DNA of 64,000 nt from Prostheceraeus crozeri (Eukaryota; Platyhelminthes; Polycladida; Euryleptidae): positions 772,501 to 836,500 of the forward strand of contig CAJQUW010008964.1 of NCBI GenBank assembly GCA_907163375.1. Reading direction: 5' to 3'. Below, piece by piece: positions 36,543-49,029 of the stretch (position 1 is the first letter of the stretch; each line of letters begins with the position of its first letter). Made by a program: the position numbers and the translations under genes. The notes beneath the pieces were generated by a model. The model was not told the DNA's origin and ran no database searches. It worked only from the letters and a program-made list of their open reading frames with translations.

Positions 36543-37016
36543 TCGTTTGACAAAGAACGGATATCCTTACGTCGCAATCTTTATCCCGAAGTAACGGCAC
36601 TCCTGTCAATGCTGAGTAATGCAGTCTGACACAAAGATCTCCGCACTTATCAAATCTATAGTTATTCCATTGGCTTTGTAATTTATGCCATGGAAATCTA
36701 ACCAGTGCATCATTTGGATACCAGCGAAGATGTTTCACTATCTCTGAAGTTGCTCCGACTGCCAAGCACTCTCGTTGAGGGAAGCGATTTTCAGTGAAAC
36801 TCTCATTTTTCATCATTCCTATCCACATGTCACCGACATGACTAAAGACCATTTGTCCGACGACATAATTCAGCATAGATGCTGATTCGATTCGAGATAT
36901 TCTCTTTCCAATACGTATGCATTGTTCCACTGCTTCACTGAAGTTGAATCTTCCTTTCACAATTTGATATCCATGACCACTGACCTGATGCAATGAATAA
37001 CTGAATTCCAAATGTG
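36543..37016 (-). CDS. C-type lectin-like domain exon
   Basis: On the minus strand an acceptor (tttatttgcag) opens a 474-nt exon closed by donor gtgagt. It encodes about 158 residues: GYQIVKGRFNFSEAVEQC (first Cys helix), MWIGM (the WIGL-type core motif), a loop rich in Trp/Pro, then GDLCVRL and DKDCDVRISVLCQ supplying the conserved last Cys residues. This is the C-type lectin fold, usually extracellular and often sugar-binding. I see no EPN/QPD and WND motif pair, so calcium-dependent sugar binding is not assured. Both ends are phase 1, as in shuffled extracellular modules. Neighbouring exons were not identified. Confidence 0.8.
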
Positions 37017-38908
37017 CTGCAAATAAAAATTCAACTTTCAAATAACGCATAAAAGAATAGGCCTAATTCATCCAATCAATCAAATTGATTTATTCTCTAT
37101 TGATATAATGACAAGACTATAGTAAGACTATAGTAACAAGACTATATATAATCTATAGATATAATGACGCAAACTATTGTCATCACAAACCAAATTACAA
37201 AAAAATAAAAAGAAGTTTACATGTTCAAAACTGTTAAAATGAGACAATATTTCAATTCAGGTTTCGGCGCAACGAAACAAAAGCGAATTCAATTTCGGGA
37301 ACTTGTGGGTTATCTCCCACCACGTTTTCAAATTTGTCTAAAAGCCGTAGAAATAAATCAATCGTCACAAAACTTTGAAAACACGTAAGTGAGGATATTC
37401 TCTGTCCACATACCAAATTTTGGGCAAATCGGATAAGTACTTTTTGCATTAGGAGCGATAACTTGAAGTGCAGCGATGGCGGCAGCTTGATCTGACTTGT
37501 CAACGACCTCATCGTCTGAGCAGAAAGCACTTGAGGTCAACAAAGTCATTTCTCGACAACTCGAGAAGCGATGATGACCGGGCTACATCCCTCACATTAA
37601 TATGCTTAAAGTGTGGCAAAGTAGTGGTCGTGAGAAGATTTCAAATAGCAGTGGATGAGACGAAGAGGGAGAGAGAACAATGCACACACGAGCAGCAATG
37701 ATGCGTCGAACAGGTGAAGTCAGATCAAGCTGTTGACTTCGCTACACTTCACGTCATCGCCTCTAATGCAAGAAGTAATTGTCTGATCTGCATATAATTT
37801 TGTATATAGGTAGAAAATGTGCTCAAGTTCGTGTACTCGAAGTTTGGTGACGATTGATTCATTTTTGCAGATTTTATACAAATTTCAAAACCTTGGGGAG
37901 ATACCCAATTTCCATTTAATATATTTGTGATTAGGATCAAAGTAGTAGATATGTTTCAGAGCACCATAATAAGTAGACATGCGTGGGAAGAAATCATGCT
38001 TGCGAATTCTCACCTCACTGCATGGTGAACACATCAACGTGCCTTGCAGGCTAGTCTAATAGAATGTTTGATGCAGGGTAAGACACAATGATGTAAAATT
38101 TTTACAAAACAGCAAATCCGTCGAATCACGCCGATGCACGAACTAAAGTCTAATGCTTGCTTTGCATAATTTATCGCACATACCACTGTTATAAAGTTAT
38201 ATACATGCACCATCTTCTTGTGAAAGCACAACTCCTGAACGAATTTTTTGAGCACCCAATAATCAAGATTTGTTCAGACGCTCTTCAGAGTCCTAGGCTA
38301 CAAAATATTCAAAGTATTTACATATTTTGAATAGTGGCAAAATTCTTCTCAAAAAGCCTAATATGCGGTAATAGACGCTATGTGAAGACCGTAACACATT
38401 TTGTAAGCAAATTGGACATCAAGATGTCTGATGAGTTTCACTGGTTGTATGTTATGATTGTTAATCATGCAATCAAATTCAATTTAATGCGCTCGTTTAA
38501 AAGAGAATGTTATGTAATAATTCAGCACTTTTCAATAATTAAAATCATATCTTCCATTTCCAACACCACAAAGAAAAGGGTGAGCGCATGATGTAGGTCA
38601 ACAGTCTTTTACAGATGAAATTCTTTTCAGAAAAATTTCAAATCATAGTTGAACATTAGACAAGTTTGACACAACGACAAAGACGGTGGAATATCATCTC
38701 AGACACCACTGGTGACAGGCCGAGGATCAGACCTTGAGGTACTTCAGGTGTAACAGGGCCCATGCAGACAGACTCAATTCCACTTCAATTGAATTACTAA
38801 ATCGGATAATCGATTATCGAACTTTCAATTTTTCGAATCGCGCCCAATGATGAAAATTTGCACTTGAATTTGTATTTGAAATTTTTTCAAAACTAATATG
38901 CTCCTATA
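37017..38908. other. No gene recognised
   Basis: Probably intron or intergenic DNA around the lectin exon. A frame at 37252-37530 on the minus strand shows no domain and is not called. Confidence 0.45.
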
Positions 38909-39116
38909 CAGAGTTGGGTGCGGGACAGGTCAGTCCGCAGTCTGCGAGTCGCTACAGCTCTCGCGGTCCGGGGCCAGTTTTCTACACTTGCGGAACTATT
39001 GAGGTAAAATGTACATCTTTTGATTTTAAAGGAGTCAGCCCTAACCATAATCTATTATAAATGACCCCCGTGCGGGTCGGGGTGGGCCCAGAAAATCCGG
39101 CCCGTATCCAACTCTG
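38909..39116. mobile_element. Short hAT-type MITE
   Basis: Ends CAGAGTTGGGTGCGGG and CCCGTATCCAACTCTG are inverse relatives. Octamers CTCCTATA (38901-38908) and CTCCTACA (39117-39124) flank it, agreeing at 7 of 8. The 208-bp element is much more GC-rich than its surroundings and has no coding capacity. Confidence 0.85.
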
Positions 39117-39734
39117 CTCCTACAAATCATTAGGCCTGCCTTTTATCTGGGATTCATTGACAGCTGAAGTACAAAAGGGAAGTTTCTTACGGTGCTCTTC
39201 TATTCAGATAAAATTGTTATGCTTACTTTGACTTAGATAACATAACGTTTGATGTTCAATGGCAGTCAGGCGTAAGGTCCATGCCATGTGCATGAGATTC
39301 AAAAATGCAGGTTTGTTCCTGACCATCCACGAGATGAATAATACCAAGAACAGTTAGAAGAGAACACATATGCTAGTGAGTGTTTAATCAATATCCGAAA
39401 CAATAGAATCAGAGCATATTGCAATCCCACTTCGATGGTCTTACATCCTTCAAAATCCTAAATGCTCAAAATTCATTAATAATAAAAAAGGAATGAAAAG
39501 TATGTTTATTATACGTGGTCATCGCTCAATGAATAGGTCTAATCAATGAATGAAAGCGTGAATTTTTGCAAATTATTCGCGTCTGTATGTTAGCGATTTG
39601 GTACTTCAGACTTTAATATACGAGTAGTATAAGTAGCATGAAATTTATTTGATATCAAGAAGAATGAAAACTTTCTACGAAATATTCTAATAAAACGGAT
39701 ATGAAGCTAATTATCAAGAACATTTATCAGGTGA

Positions 39735-40200
39735 TATTTATGAACCGCATTATAATGCAAGTATTCATGCAAAATTTGAGACCTTATTCTGCTTCTTGGC
39801 TCAAATTTCAAGGTCGGTAACAAATCCAGTTAATAGCTTTTGTTCATCAGGCCAGATTTCTTAAGTCAAGACTCTTGTCTAAATTGTTGACTAGCAGACT
39901 GCGGCCGATAAAAATCACTTTGCAAAATTGAGTTATAAATGGATAGAATGAATTCTCGATGCAGCTACAATTCAAGTATATTAATGTGGATTAATTCAAT
40001 TTTCATATGAATATGATTTTGTGATTCACTAAACTTATGTTTTATTTCTTATCTGTATCTGAATAATATTACGCACCCATCTGTACATCTTTAAAAGTTA
40101 GTTATGACCATTGTCTTTGATTATGGTTTGCCCTTTCAGTGGCAGGTAGTTTGTGTCATGACCATGCCCAAGAAAATGTTCTTACCAATGAAGCTATAAA
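39735..40200. repeat. Dispersed repeat, copy B
   Basis: A diverged relative of 26155-26890 in the same orientation (see copy A for matching blocks). It lacks the foldback found in copy A. Confidence 0.6.
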
Positions 40201-40846
40201 CATTAGATAATAATCACCCATCGAATTGCTAAGAGCATCACCTCTCTAAGGTTGTCATGACGCTGAGGATTTGTAAAATATAAAATACTGTTCTTTCTTC
40301 AGTTTTGCTCTCATTATCAGTCAATTCCGTGTCAATTTCTCCAAAACTGTGAAATTTTACATATTCCACATGTAGTACTGGGTTACAACTTACAACTCGA
40401 GTTCATTTAATAAAATCAAAACTGCATGCACATTGGGTATATACACGTATTTAATACTGATATGCTACTGCACGTAATGTACTTACTCAATAATTATTAT
40501 CTTATAAATTGTATTAGGCGTTATCTATAAATGTATATATAAATATTCCAAACAAGAGAATTAGAGTCTATTGCAATCATGCTTCTATGATCTTAAATCT
40601 TTCAATATCTTTTGGCGTGTAAAAGCTCAAAATTCATTATGATAAAAAAAGGATTGAAACTTGTTCATCACATATAGCCTACATGGTCATCGCTTAATGA
40701 ATAATCATATATCACAAACGTGAAATAGGATGCAAAAAAGTGATGCAAAAAATGAATTACCTAAAAAATCTCCGCTATTATAAATTTAAATTATTATGAT
40801 GCAACTACAATAATTATGACGCAATATACAATCATTCTATTTAGTT

Positions 40847-41320
40847 CACTAGGTGACATGCCACGCTCAATCACGCGTAATTCACGCGTGAACGACGTGT
40901 AATTGCACATGACTCCAAACATCCGTGGCTATGCGGGACATTGCTGAAACATCTGTTATATAAGTTAGTATAGTTGGCAGTCCTGTTATATAGACTTTGC
41001 GTCTCATGTGTCTGCATGTATCAGAGGCTAAACAATGTGATAGGACTTCAATTTCATGCTCAGGGAAGACAGAACATGCCTAGCGGTTCATCCGTGGCTC
41101 AAACGGCAGCGCAGACAACCGTAGACGACGCGCAAACTATAAACGCTCGCCCGCGCGTTTTCATGAACATTCCCCATGGTTTAACAGTATCAGATCAAGT
41201 GATTTCTGACACTTAGTGCAGCGCGTGTGTACGCGGGTAGAAGAATAGAATGTCCTTAACCACGGATGTTTGGGGTGCTTCGTAATTACGCGTGAATTAC
41301 GCGTGGCAAGTCACCTAGTG
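40847..41320. mobile_element. MITE with CACTA-type ends
   Basis: CACTAGGTGACATGCCACGC at the left and the inverse of CACTAGGTGACTTGCCACGC at the right bound a 474-bp element. TT lies on both sides. Subterminal copies of ACGCGTGAATTACGCGTG-like palindromes occur at both ends and a shared CCAAACATCCGTGG block extends the inverted repeat. CACTA ends suggest an EnSpm/CACTA relative; the 2-bp duplication is weak evidence. Confidence 0.75.
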
Positions 41321-42504
41321 TTGAATGATTTCCAGACGCATATTGTAACCCATGTGAGCTTTTGTTTCTAAGTTCATTTATAAGAGAGTGAAAATCCATG
41401 GATATTACTTCATTATCTGGAGATAGGTCAATTTTCCATGAAGCTATTAGCGAAAAATCTCACATGGACACTCAATAATGAAAATGCAAAGAACACTGAG
41501 TATAAGCAAACAATAATACGCTTGTTCTTAATGGAATCGTTCTATTTACTAATCGAGACGCACAGCATGAACTGTTTCGTTTCCTCTTGTACTATTCAGA
41601 ATAATTTGGCATATTTACCCGCCAAACTTTTATTCCCAAGTTATCTTTCACATTCACAAAGGTATGGATATGAATACTGCATGACGTCTGTATGCAGTGA
41701 GGGCATCGACCACTTACAAATTGCAAGGACTTTATGAATAGTCGACAGAAGTGCCGGATGTAAATTGAAGTTATAAAATTAATCTCAAATTCTGTTCATT
41801 CAGAATTTAAAGGCATACGGAATAAAGGAAAATTTTTCCTGGATAAAATTGTAGGTTTGTCTACCACGATGCTAAATTCGATCTGATTGATAAAATGCAA
41901 AGATTTGAAAGACAATTTTCCCATTTTCATCTCCCTAGAATCACGTGGCGAGCACTTGAGTTTGACGGATGTATGCTTTTATAGGGAGTCCTCACTTCAC
42001 TGATTAAAAGGTACATACACAGACGTTGCCCAAATCAGTGTACATAAAATTAATTTATGTACCTTGCCGAAGATAAGGTATTATGTTTCCGGGAAGCTTA
42101 TTTTCACCTACTCAGTCTTATGGTAACTCATTTCGACACAGGAAGTTCTTTTGTTAAATGTCGGGCTTTCCAGAAATTACTTTAGAAGCAGTACCGTATT
42201 TATAGAATGAAATAATTCAAAGTTGCGTGTTTTTACATAGTTTCTATGAATAATCTGACAATATTTCACTTTTTACTCATAAGAGATGAGCATAGTAAGT
42301 ACCTTGAATGCATGATGCACCTCTTTTGTCTACGATGCTACATTAGTCTGCAATCAGTATTAATTATTAAAAATTGTGATTCTTCAAGTGACTCGCCGGA
42401 TGCTTTGCGTGATTAGTACTGAGCACATTCGGATTAATAGTATAGGTATTCCTACATATAATGTGTGATTATAAGGAAAACAGTTGGCATGTTTGCATAT
42501 TCCA

Positions 42505-43190
42505 GCTTGAAACCCAATAATTCGTTCAGGAATACATTCCCGTACAGAAAAATTTTCATGTACGGTGAATTGTTGGGTTATTGGGTTATTGGGCTGGTTC
42601 CAGGGAAGGTCTGGTGACCGTGAAGAACAGTTCCATTGACATCTGGTAAAGACCGTACAACGGGATTCCTTCTGGGAGCATGTAAGTCCCAGGGCGGTTG
42701 CTTGATGGCTGTGTCTGGGTCATCGATAATTTAGTCTGGTTACTTGGTTTCAGGGTTGGTTCCTGTTGGGGTCTGGGCCCTACGAGCTGGTTTTCATGAC
42801 TGGGGGAGACACCCCTGTAACTGGCAATCTGCCTCCGCGAGAGTCAGCGCTATAGTGAGCACGTCCATGATAATGTGGAAGACTGCTGACAGGGTTATTT
42901 TCGTTGGAAGTCAGCATGACAAAGATGCAAATGAGCTGGGGTTCAGAAACTTGATGGGGACCTTCCCATAAGTGCAGCTATGTCCCTTGTCGGTTTAATG
43001 GGGTGTCCCTGTATGCGTGCATCCATCGCAACATACCAGGGCCCCAGGGTGGCGCGGCATGCTGTTGGTTTGTTGCTGGGTTGATTGGGCTATCTAGATT
43101 GTTGCTACTCTGGGTCCCAGTTCGCACTTTCGGGTACATATTTTGCCTGAAAAAGAATTTGCATGTACAGTGAATTATTGATTAATTATC
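42505..43190. repeat. GC-richer segment between short direct repeats
   Basis: A ~37-bp motif around TTTTCATGTACGGTGAATTG (42552-42571) recurs as TTTGCATGTACAGTGAATTA (43158-43177). Between them lies about 560 bp rich in GGGT/GGTT words, unlike the AT-rich surroundings. I do not recognise it. Confidence 0.45.
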
Positions 43191-45239
43191 TTGGCAGACT
43201 TTAATAATGGCATAGCCTAGTTGGAATAAAACTTACGGGAGATATCAGTGCGAATGGTCATTTCAATAGTCGGAATTATATTGTTTAGACTTTCAATTTC
43301 GCCCAATGCAACCAGATGTTGATCATTGTCTAAACACGCAGAGGATTTTTTCCAATGAATTTGCTAATGCAGTCTCTGATTGATGAACTAGCTATCTTTT
43401 CTGTTAAGTCTGTCAGTTAATTAAGTTGAAAAATATTAAATGATGCGATAGATAGCAATAAATAAATGGATATATTTGAATTGAAAAAACTGGTTGATTA
43501 ACAAAATGTAGGAAGCAACTAAATAACCGAACAACAATTAATAATTGATTTGATAAAAGTACTGCTCGACAGCATACTCACCAAAGAAAAAGAAAATGAC
43601 CCATTTCATTTTTCAATCGTCAAGAACACGGATTGAGAATGAAAATCAAACACCGATCAAGTTCTCACAATGTAAGCAATGATAGAAAATTATAGAGCGC
43701 TTCTTAGAGGTGATATGAATGGCATTTTGAATTTCACTTCGTCGAAATATTATCCAATGGCAACGAGAGTTGCTGAGAGTTAATTCAGTATCCTCAACAT
43801 TGGCTTACTTTCTTAATGAAATTTTTTTTATGAAAAGGATTCATTCAAATGATATTGTATTTGTTCGAATGACGGTATTCTGGAACAACAGAAACCGTTG
43901 TTGAATGTGTGTAGCTAACAATTAATCAGATACGTACATATCATTAAAAAATCTGTAAATGCATGTAGAAGTGAAAGAAGAGGCAAACGGCTAGTTAGCA
44001 AAAGCACACAATTCTCCAGCAATGAAGCATCCGCTTTATTATTTTTACTTAACTTGCACATGCGAGCTTGGGCTGATAATCAATTTGCAAACATAAATGC
44101 ATTTTGTACTCGTATTTACCTTAATAATTATGAATAGTACATAACTATATACAAATATACTATATATAACTATATAACTATATACTATATATCATTCACA
44201 AGCTTAAGCGCTTACAAATAAATAAATACATATATATTAAAATGACAATTTCAAGAAGAATTCAGGCTGAATCAATTTCGCAACTCTGTGGATGGTCATG
44301 TGACCATAAATGACAAATTTACATGAAGAGTAATGATAAACACCATGCTGATTTTTCATAGGGTCATTAGGCCGGGATTGGCCCTTCGAAGCATTCAGGT
44401 GGCAGCATCTCCACGAAATAGCCGGCATTTGTTATTTATTGCTAAGTCCATCGGAATAGATTAACTTTAGTAAAATCAGCAATTTTAGTAAACCAGGAAA
44501 GCTATATTTTCTCATGATTTCAAATTTCTCAAATTTCAAAATTCATACATTTTTAGGTCAAAAAGTAATTCAGTTCTGTTAATGTTTCTGCTTAGGATGA
44601 TTCCGCATGCATGTCATTCAACAATCAACATAATTCATGCAATAATATCTTTTTTAAACAATATTTCAGATATGGTAAGTAAATATTAATTTTAAGTTAC
44701 GCCATTTTGTTGTAAGAATAATGGGAACGATGATGCAACAATTCTAATCAATATTAATGAATTAGTTCACCAATCGCAAGACTATGGAAATTTGAAATTC
44801 CATATCGATAATTTCGATATCATTTTTATTAGGTCCGCAAATGTGTCCGTATTGGTCAATCTATTACCTAGTAACACGCTTCTGACGGCCCTACACTGGC
44901 CGAGAAATGGGACATGTGGGTCGTCGTGGGCAGCACTTTTTTTAAGATTGGCAAGATGGCGGTACCGCATGAGCTGGGTTAGGCCCAATAAAACCTTTAC
45001 AGAACAAGTGACGGGACAGAATAGGTCAATATTGGCCCTGATGGGCATAGTAATTCCAATAGCGGGGCGATTCCGTTCAAATCGGCCCTCGTCAGCTGTA
45101 AGCCTATGCTGGCGCATAAGGCCTACTAGTTCCCAATTGTGGCCCAACCATAATACAGTGCCTTTTATCATTTTACTAATACCTGGTAGAAGGGTACATT
45201 AATAAACACCGAACTAGACAGATCCTGTAGAGAATAATT

Positions 45240-47629
45240 CATGATATTGGATGATGCAACTACTATCTCGTGTTCATCGATCGGTCGCTCAATCATATTC
45301 CCACAATTTCGATTAACGGGAATTGGTTAAGCAGAATAAAGGGATGGGGGTCAGTGAGATTGAAAAGGAGATTGCTGAGAGATTCTCGCCATGGAGATTT
45401 CTGAAAATTGATGCGATCTCCGATCTTTCGAAGGACTGTCGAAATTGCAATTCTCTACTATGCAGAAGCAAAACTGCTGACATCAATCTTCCGGCTATTG
45501 TCCGATAGTTTACAAGCACGTGCTTACAAGTCATGGTATTGAACAAAGCATCAGAATGCCGCTGTTATTTCCTGGAAGTCAAACCGCCGGCTGACTCGGA
45601 AGTGAGTCGGAAGTGGATTGCCGGCTGAAAGTTACGACCGACATTACAGTGAGCTATATACTACAAGGTGAGCTAACCATGTCGATTTTTGGTGCTTTCA
45701 CTTCAGGATAGTGTTGGTTTGGCCTTGGAGTTAATTTTAATAATTAAGTAATGCCTCTGTTAGAGATCCAATAATTCCTCTATTTTGGACTTAAGACATT
45801 GCCAAAATGGAAATGTTTTATTAAGTAGGATATTGTCGGTTATCTTTTATTGTGGACGTAGCCTACACATTTTTGTGTAAAACTTCAATTTTGCTTGAGA
45901 TGCGTTGCTTCATCATGAAGAAATCGTGTTCTAATTTTGATTCAGATTTGCATTATTTTCTATTTCGGAAGCCAACATTTAATTTAGGTTGCACTTATCA
46001 CTAAATCATTCAACTAATGACAAGCAAACGTCTCTCTCAATTAAGACAGATGTCGCTATTATCTCGAGGCGTTCATGAGAATTTTAGAAATTACTAGAAT
46101 CTGACAAATCATCTAATAAAGCAAGGATGCCATTTGCCGTTAATGATGGAATCTGTGAAATTAATGGCACGATGTCGAAGTGCATATCATCCGTTTTCTT
46201 ATTGCGGCCACAAAGTAATGATGTTATCTAAGTTTTTATATAATGGTGATATAAATACATGAATTACAGTAGCTACATTTCGAACATTGATTCTCGAATT
46301 CAATTAAGAATTACAGTGTAGATGAATTTCTGATCGGAAAAACAATGAAATTAATTGAGACAAATATTTTATAAAATTGTAAGAAATTACACAAGTTTGA
46401 AACTCTAATGTAGGCAATATGCTGAACCAGGGACTAGCCGTCTCGATTGAAGTTTACAAAAGAGGCAGGACTAATATGTGCACCGTAGGGGTTTTTCAGA
46501 CTTATTTTTTACAAAAGTGTTTCTTTTCGTCTCGGAACAACTCACAGGGCAAGAAGAGCGTATCAGCCAACTTTCCAAAAAAAAAGATGTAGGATCTGGG
46601 ATCCATCAGAAAAAAACTAGAAGCGATTTTGTAAAAAAGTGTCAAAATACACACTTAGCCCCATACCACGGGGTAATATGGGCACTGACTTTGACTTATT
46701 AAATGAAGTTTATCAACGATTTTGTCGTCTCCTATACATGATCGGTTCATTAAGATAAGAAATTAAAATGGACCATGGCCGTATCGTCTGCGCATTGATA
46801 GTTAAATAAGGGTTCTTTTGCATAACCTGAAAAGCATGAATCATTTTATTTTACTCGATTTTGCACTTATTAGAAAATAACAAACATTGCATGAAGCATC
46901 CTTTCATTCATGCCACATCACTCATGTGCCCAATTCTTATACGGTATTTGGTGCAAAGGTCAATTATCGTGATTTATTGTCAATCGCTACTGATAACATG
47001 CATGCACAAGATTACAAACAACACATGGTAGACTCATACTTGAAGCTGAATAATAATCAACTGCTAACAGATAGGAAACGATACTTAATAGCCAACTGAT
47101 ATGTCTCGAGCGCTGTAAGGGCAAACTAAACTGATGCCAATCTCAGAAGCAAGTTAGGTGTTCATGATGAGAACTTTAAAATGTCATTTAGTTTGCTTGC
47201 TGTCTGACTTTCGAAAGTAAACTTGATAACAATAGGCCTGTCTCTTTCCCACAAATTTCATGCTTTGGCGCTTTGTTTGAATCTATTATCTTTCCATCAA
47301 ATTCTTATAAGTTTTTTGGATTGATTCAGAGTCCCATTTATGTCTTTCTATAAATCTCTCATAGATTCCGACTAATTGTCTGGAAAACAAGCATGACAGA
47401 AATAATAATAGTAATAATAATAAGTAGGCGTTTATTCTCAATAAATGGAAATCACATAAAGACACAAATACAAAGTCAAAAGTAAAATATTGCTGGAAGG
47501 ATCATGCCAAAGATGGCTTATGTATAACAAAGGTCAATCTCGGCACCATCGTGTAAGACACAAGAGCGATCATCACAGAGTGAATATTCTGCGTTCATAA
47601 CGTGGATAATAACATATGATGAAAATGCA
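45240..47629. other. No gene recognised
   Basis: AT-rich DNA left of the Maverick. A CCCCATACCACGGGGTAATA motif near 46660 resembles, in inverse, sequence immediately right of the Maverick (60545-60600), so a dispersed repeat may be involved. Confidence 0.4.
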
Positions 47630-48176
47630 AGTAGTAAATAGTGTGACATCCGGCGCGACGCTTCGCTTCGCTTCGCTTGCGCCGGATGTCACACTTTTGC
47701 GGGGTTTTTCAAAATTTTCAAAAAAATCAAAATTTCAAAAATTTAGGTAGATTTCAAATTTCACGTGGCCGAAGGCCGAAAATTTAGGTAGTGACAAATT
47801 TTCAAAAAACAAAATTTCAAAAATTTAAGTGGTCCCAAAATATCACGTAATCGAAAATTTAAGTTGTTCCAAAATATCACGTAATCGAAAATTTAAGTTG
47901 TCCCAAAATATCACGTAATCGAAAATTTAAGTTGTTCCAAAATATCACGTAATCGAAAATTTAAGTTGTCCCAAAATATCACGTAATCGAAAATTTAAGT
48001 TGTCTGAAAATATCACGTGGTCTAATAATTTTGAAAATTTAGGCAGATGAAAATTTAAGTTGTCTGAAAATATCACGTGGTCTAAGAATTTTGAAAATTT
48101 AGGCAGATGAAAATTTAAGTTGTCTCAAAATATCACGTAGTCTCAATATACCAGAAGATTGTATTCAAAAATATTT
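47630..48176 (+). repeat. Left TIR of the Maverick
   Basis: It comprises an 11-bp outer lead (AGTAGTAAATA, with one mismatch to the right end), a terminal hairpin (47640-47695), an AT-rich section with GGCCGAAGGCC, five ~35-bp repeats with ATATCACGTAATCGAAAATT, and two 60-bp units with ATATCACGTGGTCTAA. The right TIR has only one 60-bp unit, which accounts for the 60-bp length difference. Confidence 0.93.
47640..47695. repeat. Terminal hairpin of the left TIR
   Basis: AGTGTGACATCCGGCGC (47640-47656) is followed by a 22-nt loop of CTTCG repeats and its exact complement GCGCCGGATGTCACACT (47679-47695). The 17-bp stem is GC-rich in an AT-rich element. The equivalent hairpin is at 60468-60523. 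Confidence 0.95.
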
Positions 48177-48197
48177 ATTCAAAATATTCATTTAAAA

Positions 48198-48908
48198 ATG
48201 AAAGAAACAAAAGTGGATGAAACAAAAGTGGAAGGAACCTCAAGAATATATCCTTCGTTATCATATGAACGTAGTTCTACTTTAATGGACATTGAAAAGA
48301 TTAACATTGAAAAAATGAATAAAGAAAAACACAAAGATAGAGTACGCTATATGAAAGATAAGGAATTTCAATTATTATTAAGATTAGAGCATTATAAAAA
48401 ATTAAGAAAGAGATGGACTAAAGTTAAGAATGTAACACAAGGAATTGGCATATTCTTAACAATAAGTTTAGGTGCTTTAACAATTGTTATATCTTCAGGT
48501 GTTTTAGTAATTCCAGTAGTTGCTACAGCTTTAACAGGTACGGGTGTTTTTGCAACTTCACTTGTTACAATGTTAGATAAATCTTTAATAACTAAGAAAC
48601 GAAAATCATTAAAAACTAAACATTTACATATTAAAGAAGTCTATGACAAATTGCATTACTACTTTCAAAGAGTATGTGATGATAATGTTATTACGTTATA
48701 TGAGATTGAAAAATTTGATCAAATAGCTAATGAAGTAAATCAAATATCATTTCAATTACAGTCAGAAAAAGTTGATGATAAAAATACAAAGGATGGCAAA
48801 ATTTCGAGTGATGGTAAAATTTCTAATGAAGAAAATGATAAAATTTTTTTAGAAGAGCTGAAAACTTTAAGCGAAAATTTAAGCAAAACTTTATTAAACA
48901 AAACTTAA
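48198..48908 (+). CDS. Maverick membrane protein of unknown function
   Basis: I start at ATG 48198, just 22 bases inside the TIR, because upstream the frame opens only at a TTG. The 236-residue product has a charged N-terminal half, then two hydrophobic segments near residues 90-135 (IGIFLTISLGALTIVISSGV and VIPVVATALTGTGVFATSLV) with little between them, then a Lys-rich helical part and a Ser/Lys/Asp tail. Two adjacent hydrophobic helices suggest a membrane-inserted hairpin. Comparable proteins with paired hydrophobic helices accompany invertebrate Mavericks; no role is established. The frame is intact. Confidence 0.7.
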   Translation: MKETKVDETKVEGTSRIYPSLSYERSSTLMDIEKINIEKMNKEKHKDRVRYMKDKEFQLLLRLEHYKKLRKRWTKVKNVTQGIGIFLTISLGALTIVISSGVLVIPVVATALTGTGVFATSLVTMLDKSLITKKRKSLKTKHLHIKEVYDKLHYYFQRVCDDNVITLYEIEKFDQIANEVNQISFQLQSEKVDDKNTKDGKISSDGKISNEENDKIFLEELKTLSENLSKTLLNKT

Positions 48909-49029
48909 AACGAGAAACCTTTAAACGAAAAGATGTCAGACAACAAAGCAATAAAAAAATAATTTGTTCAGTAAAATGTTTTTGCTGTATTCCAATGTTA
49001 CCACAAAATTCAAATATTATATTTTAAAA

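Noticed and set aside
37252..37530. Minus-strand frame near the lectin exon
   Set aside because: No recognisable motif and no good splice sites at its edges; could be chance.
44101..44215. AT-rich tract as a possible replication or matrix element
   Set aside because: It is simple ACTATATA repetition with no further supporting signal.
44792..45202. Overlapping open frames on both strands (about 130 codons each)
   Set aside because: No domain, no splice sites, and antiparallel frames of this kind arise easily in a slightly GC-richer patch.
47820..48145. CRISPR-like array from 35-bp repeats in the TIR
   Set aside because: The repeats are directly adjacent with no unique spacers and occur in both TIRs of a eukaryotic transposon.
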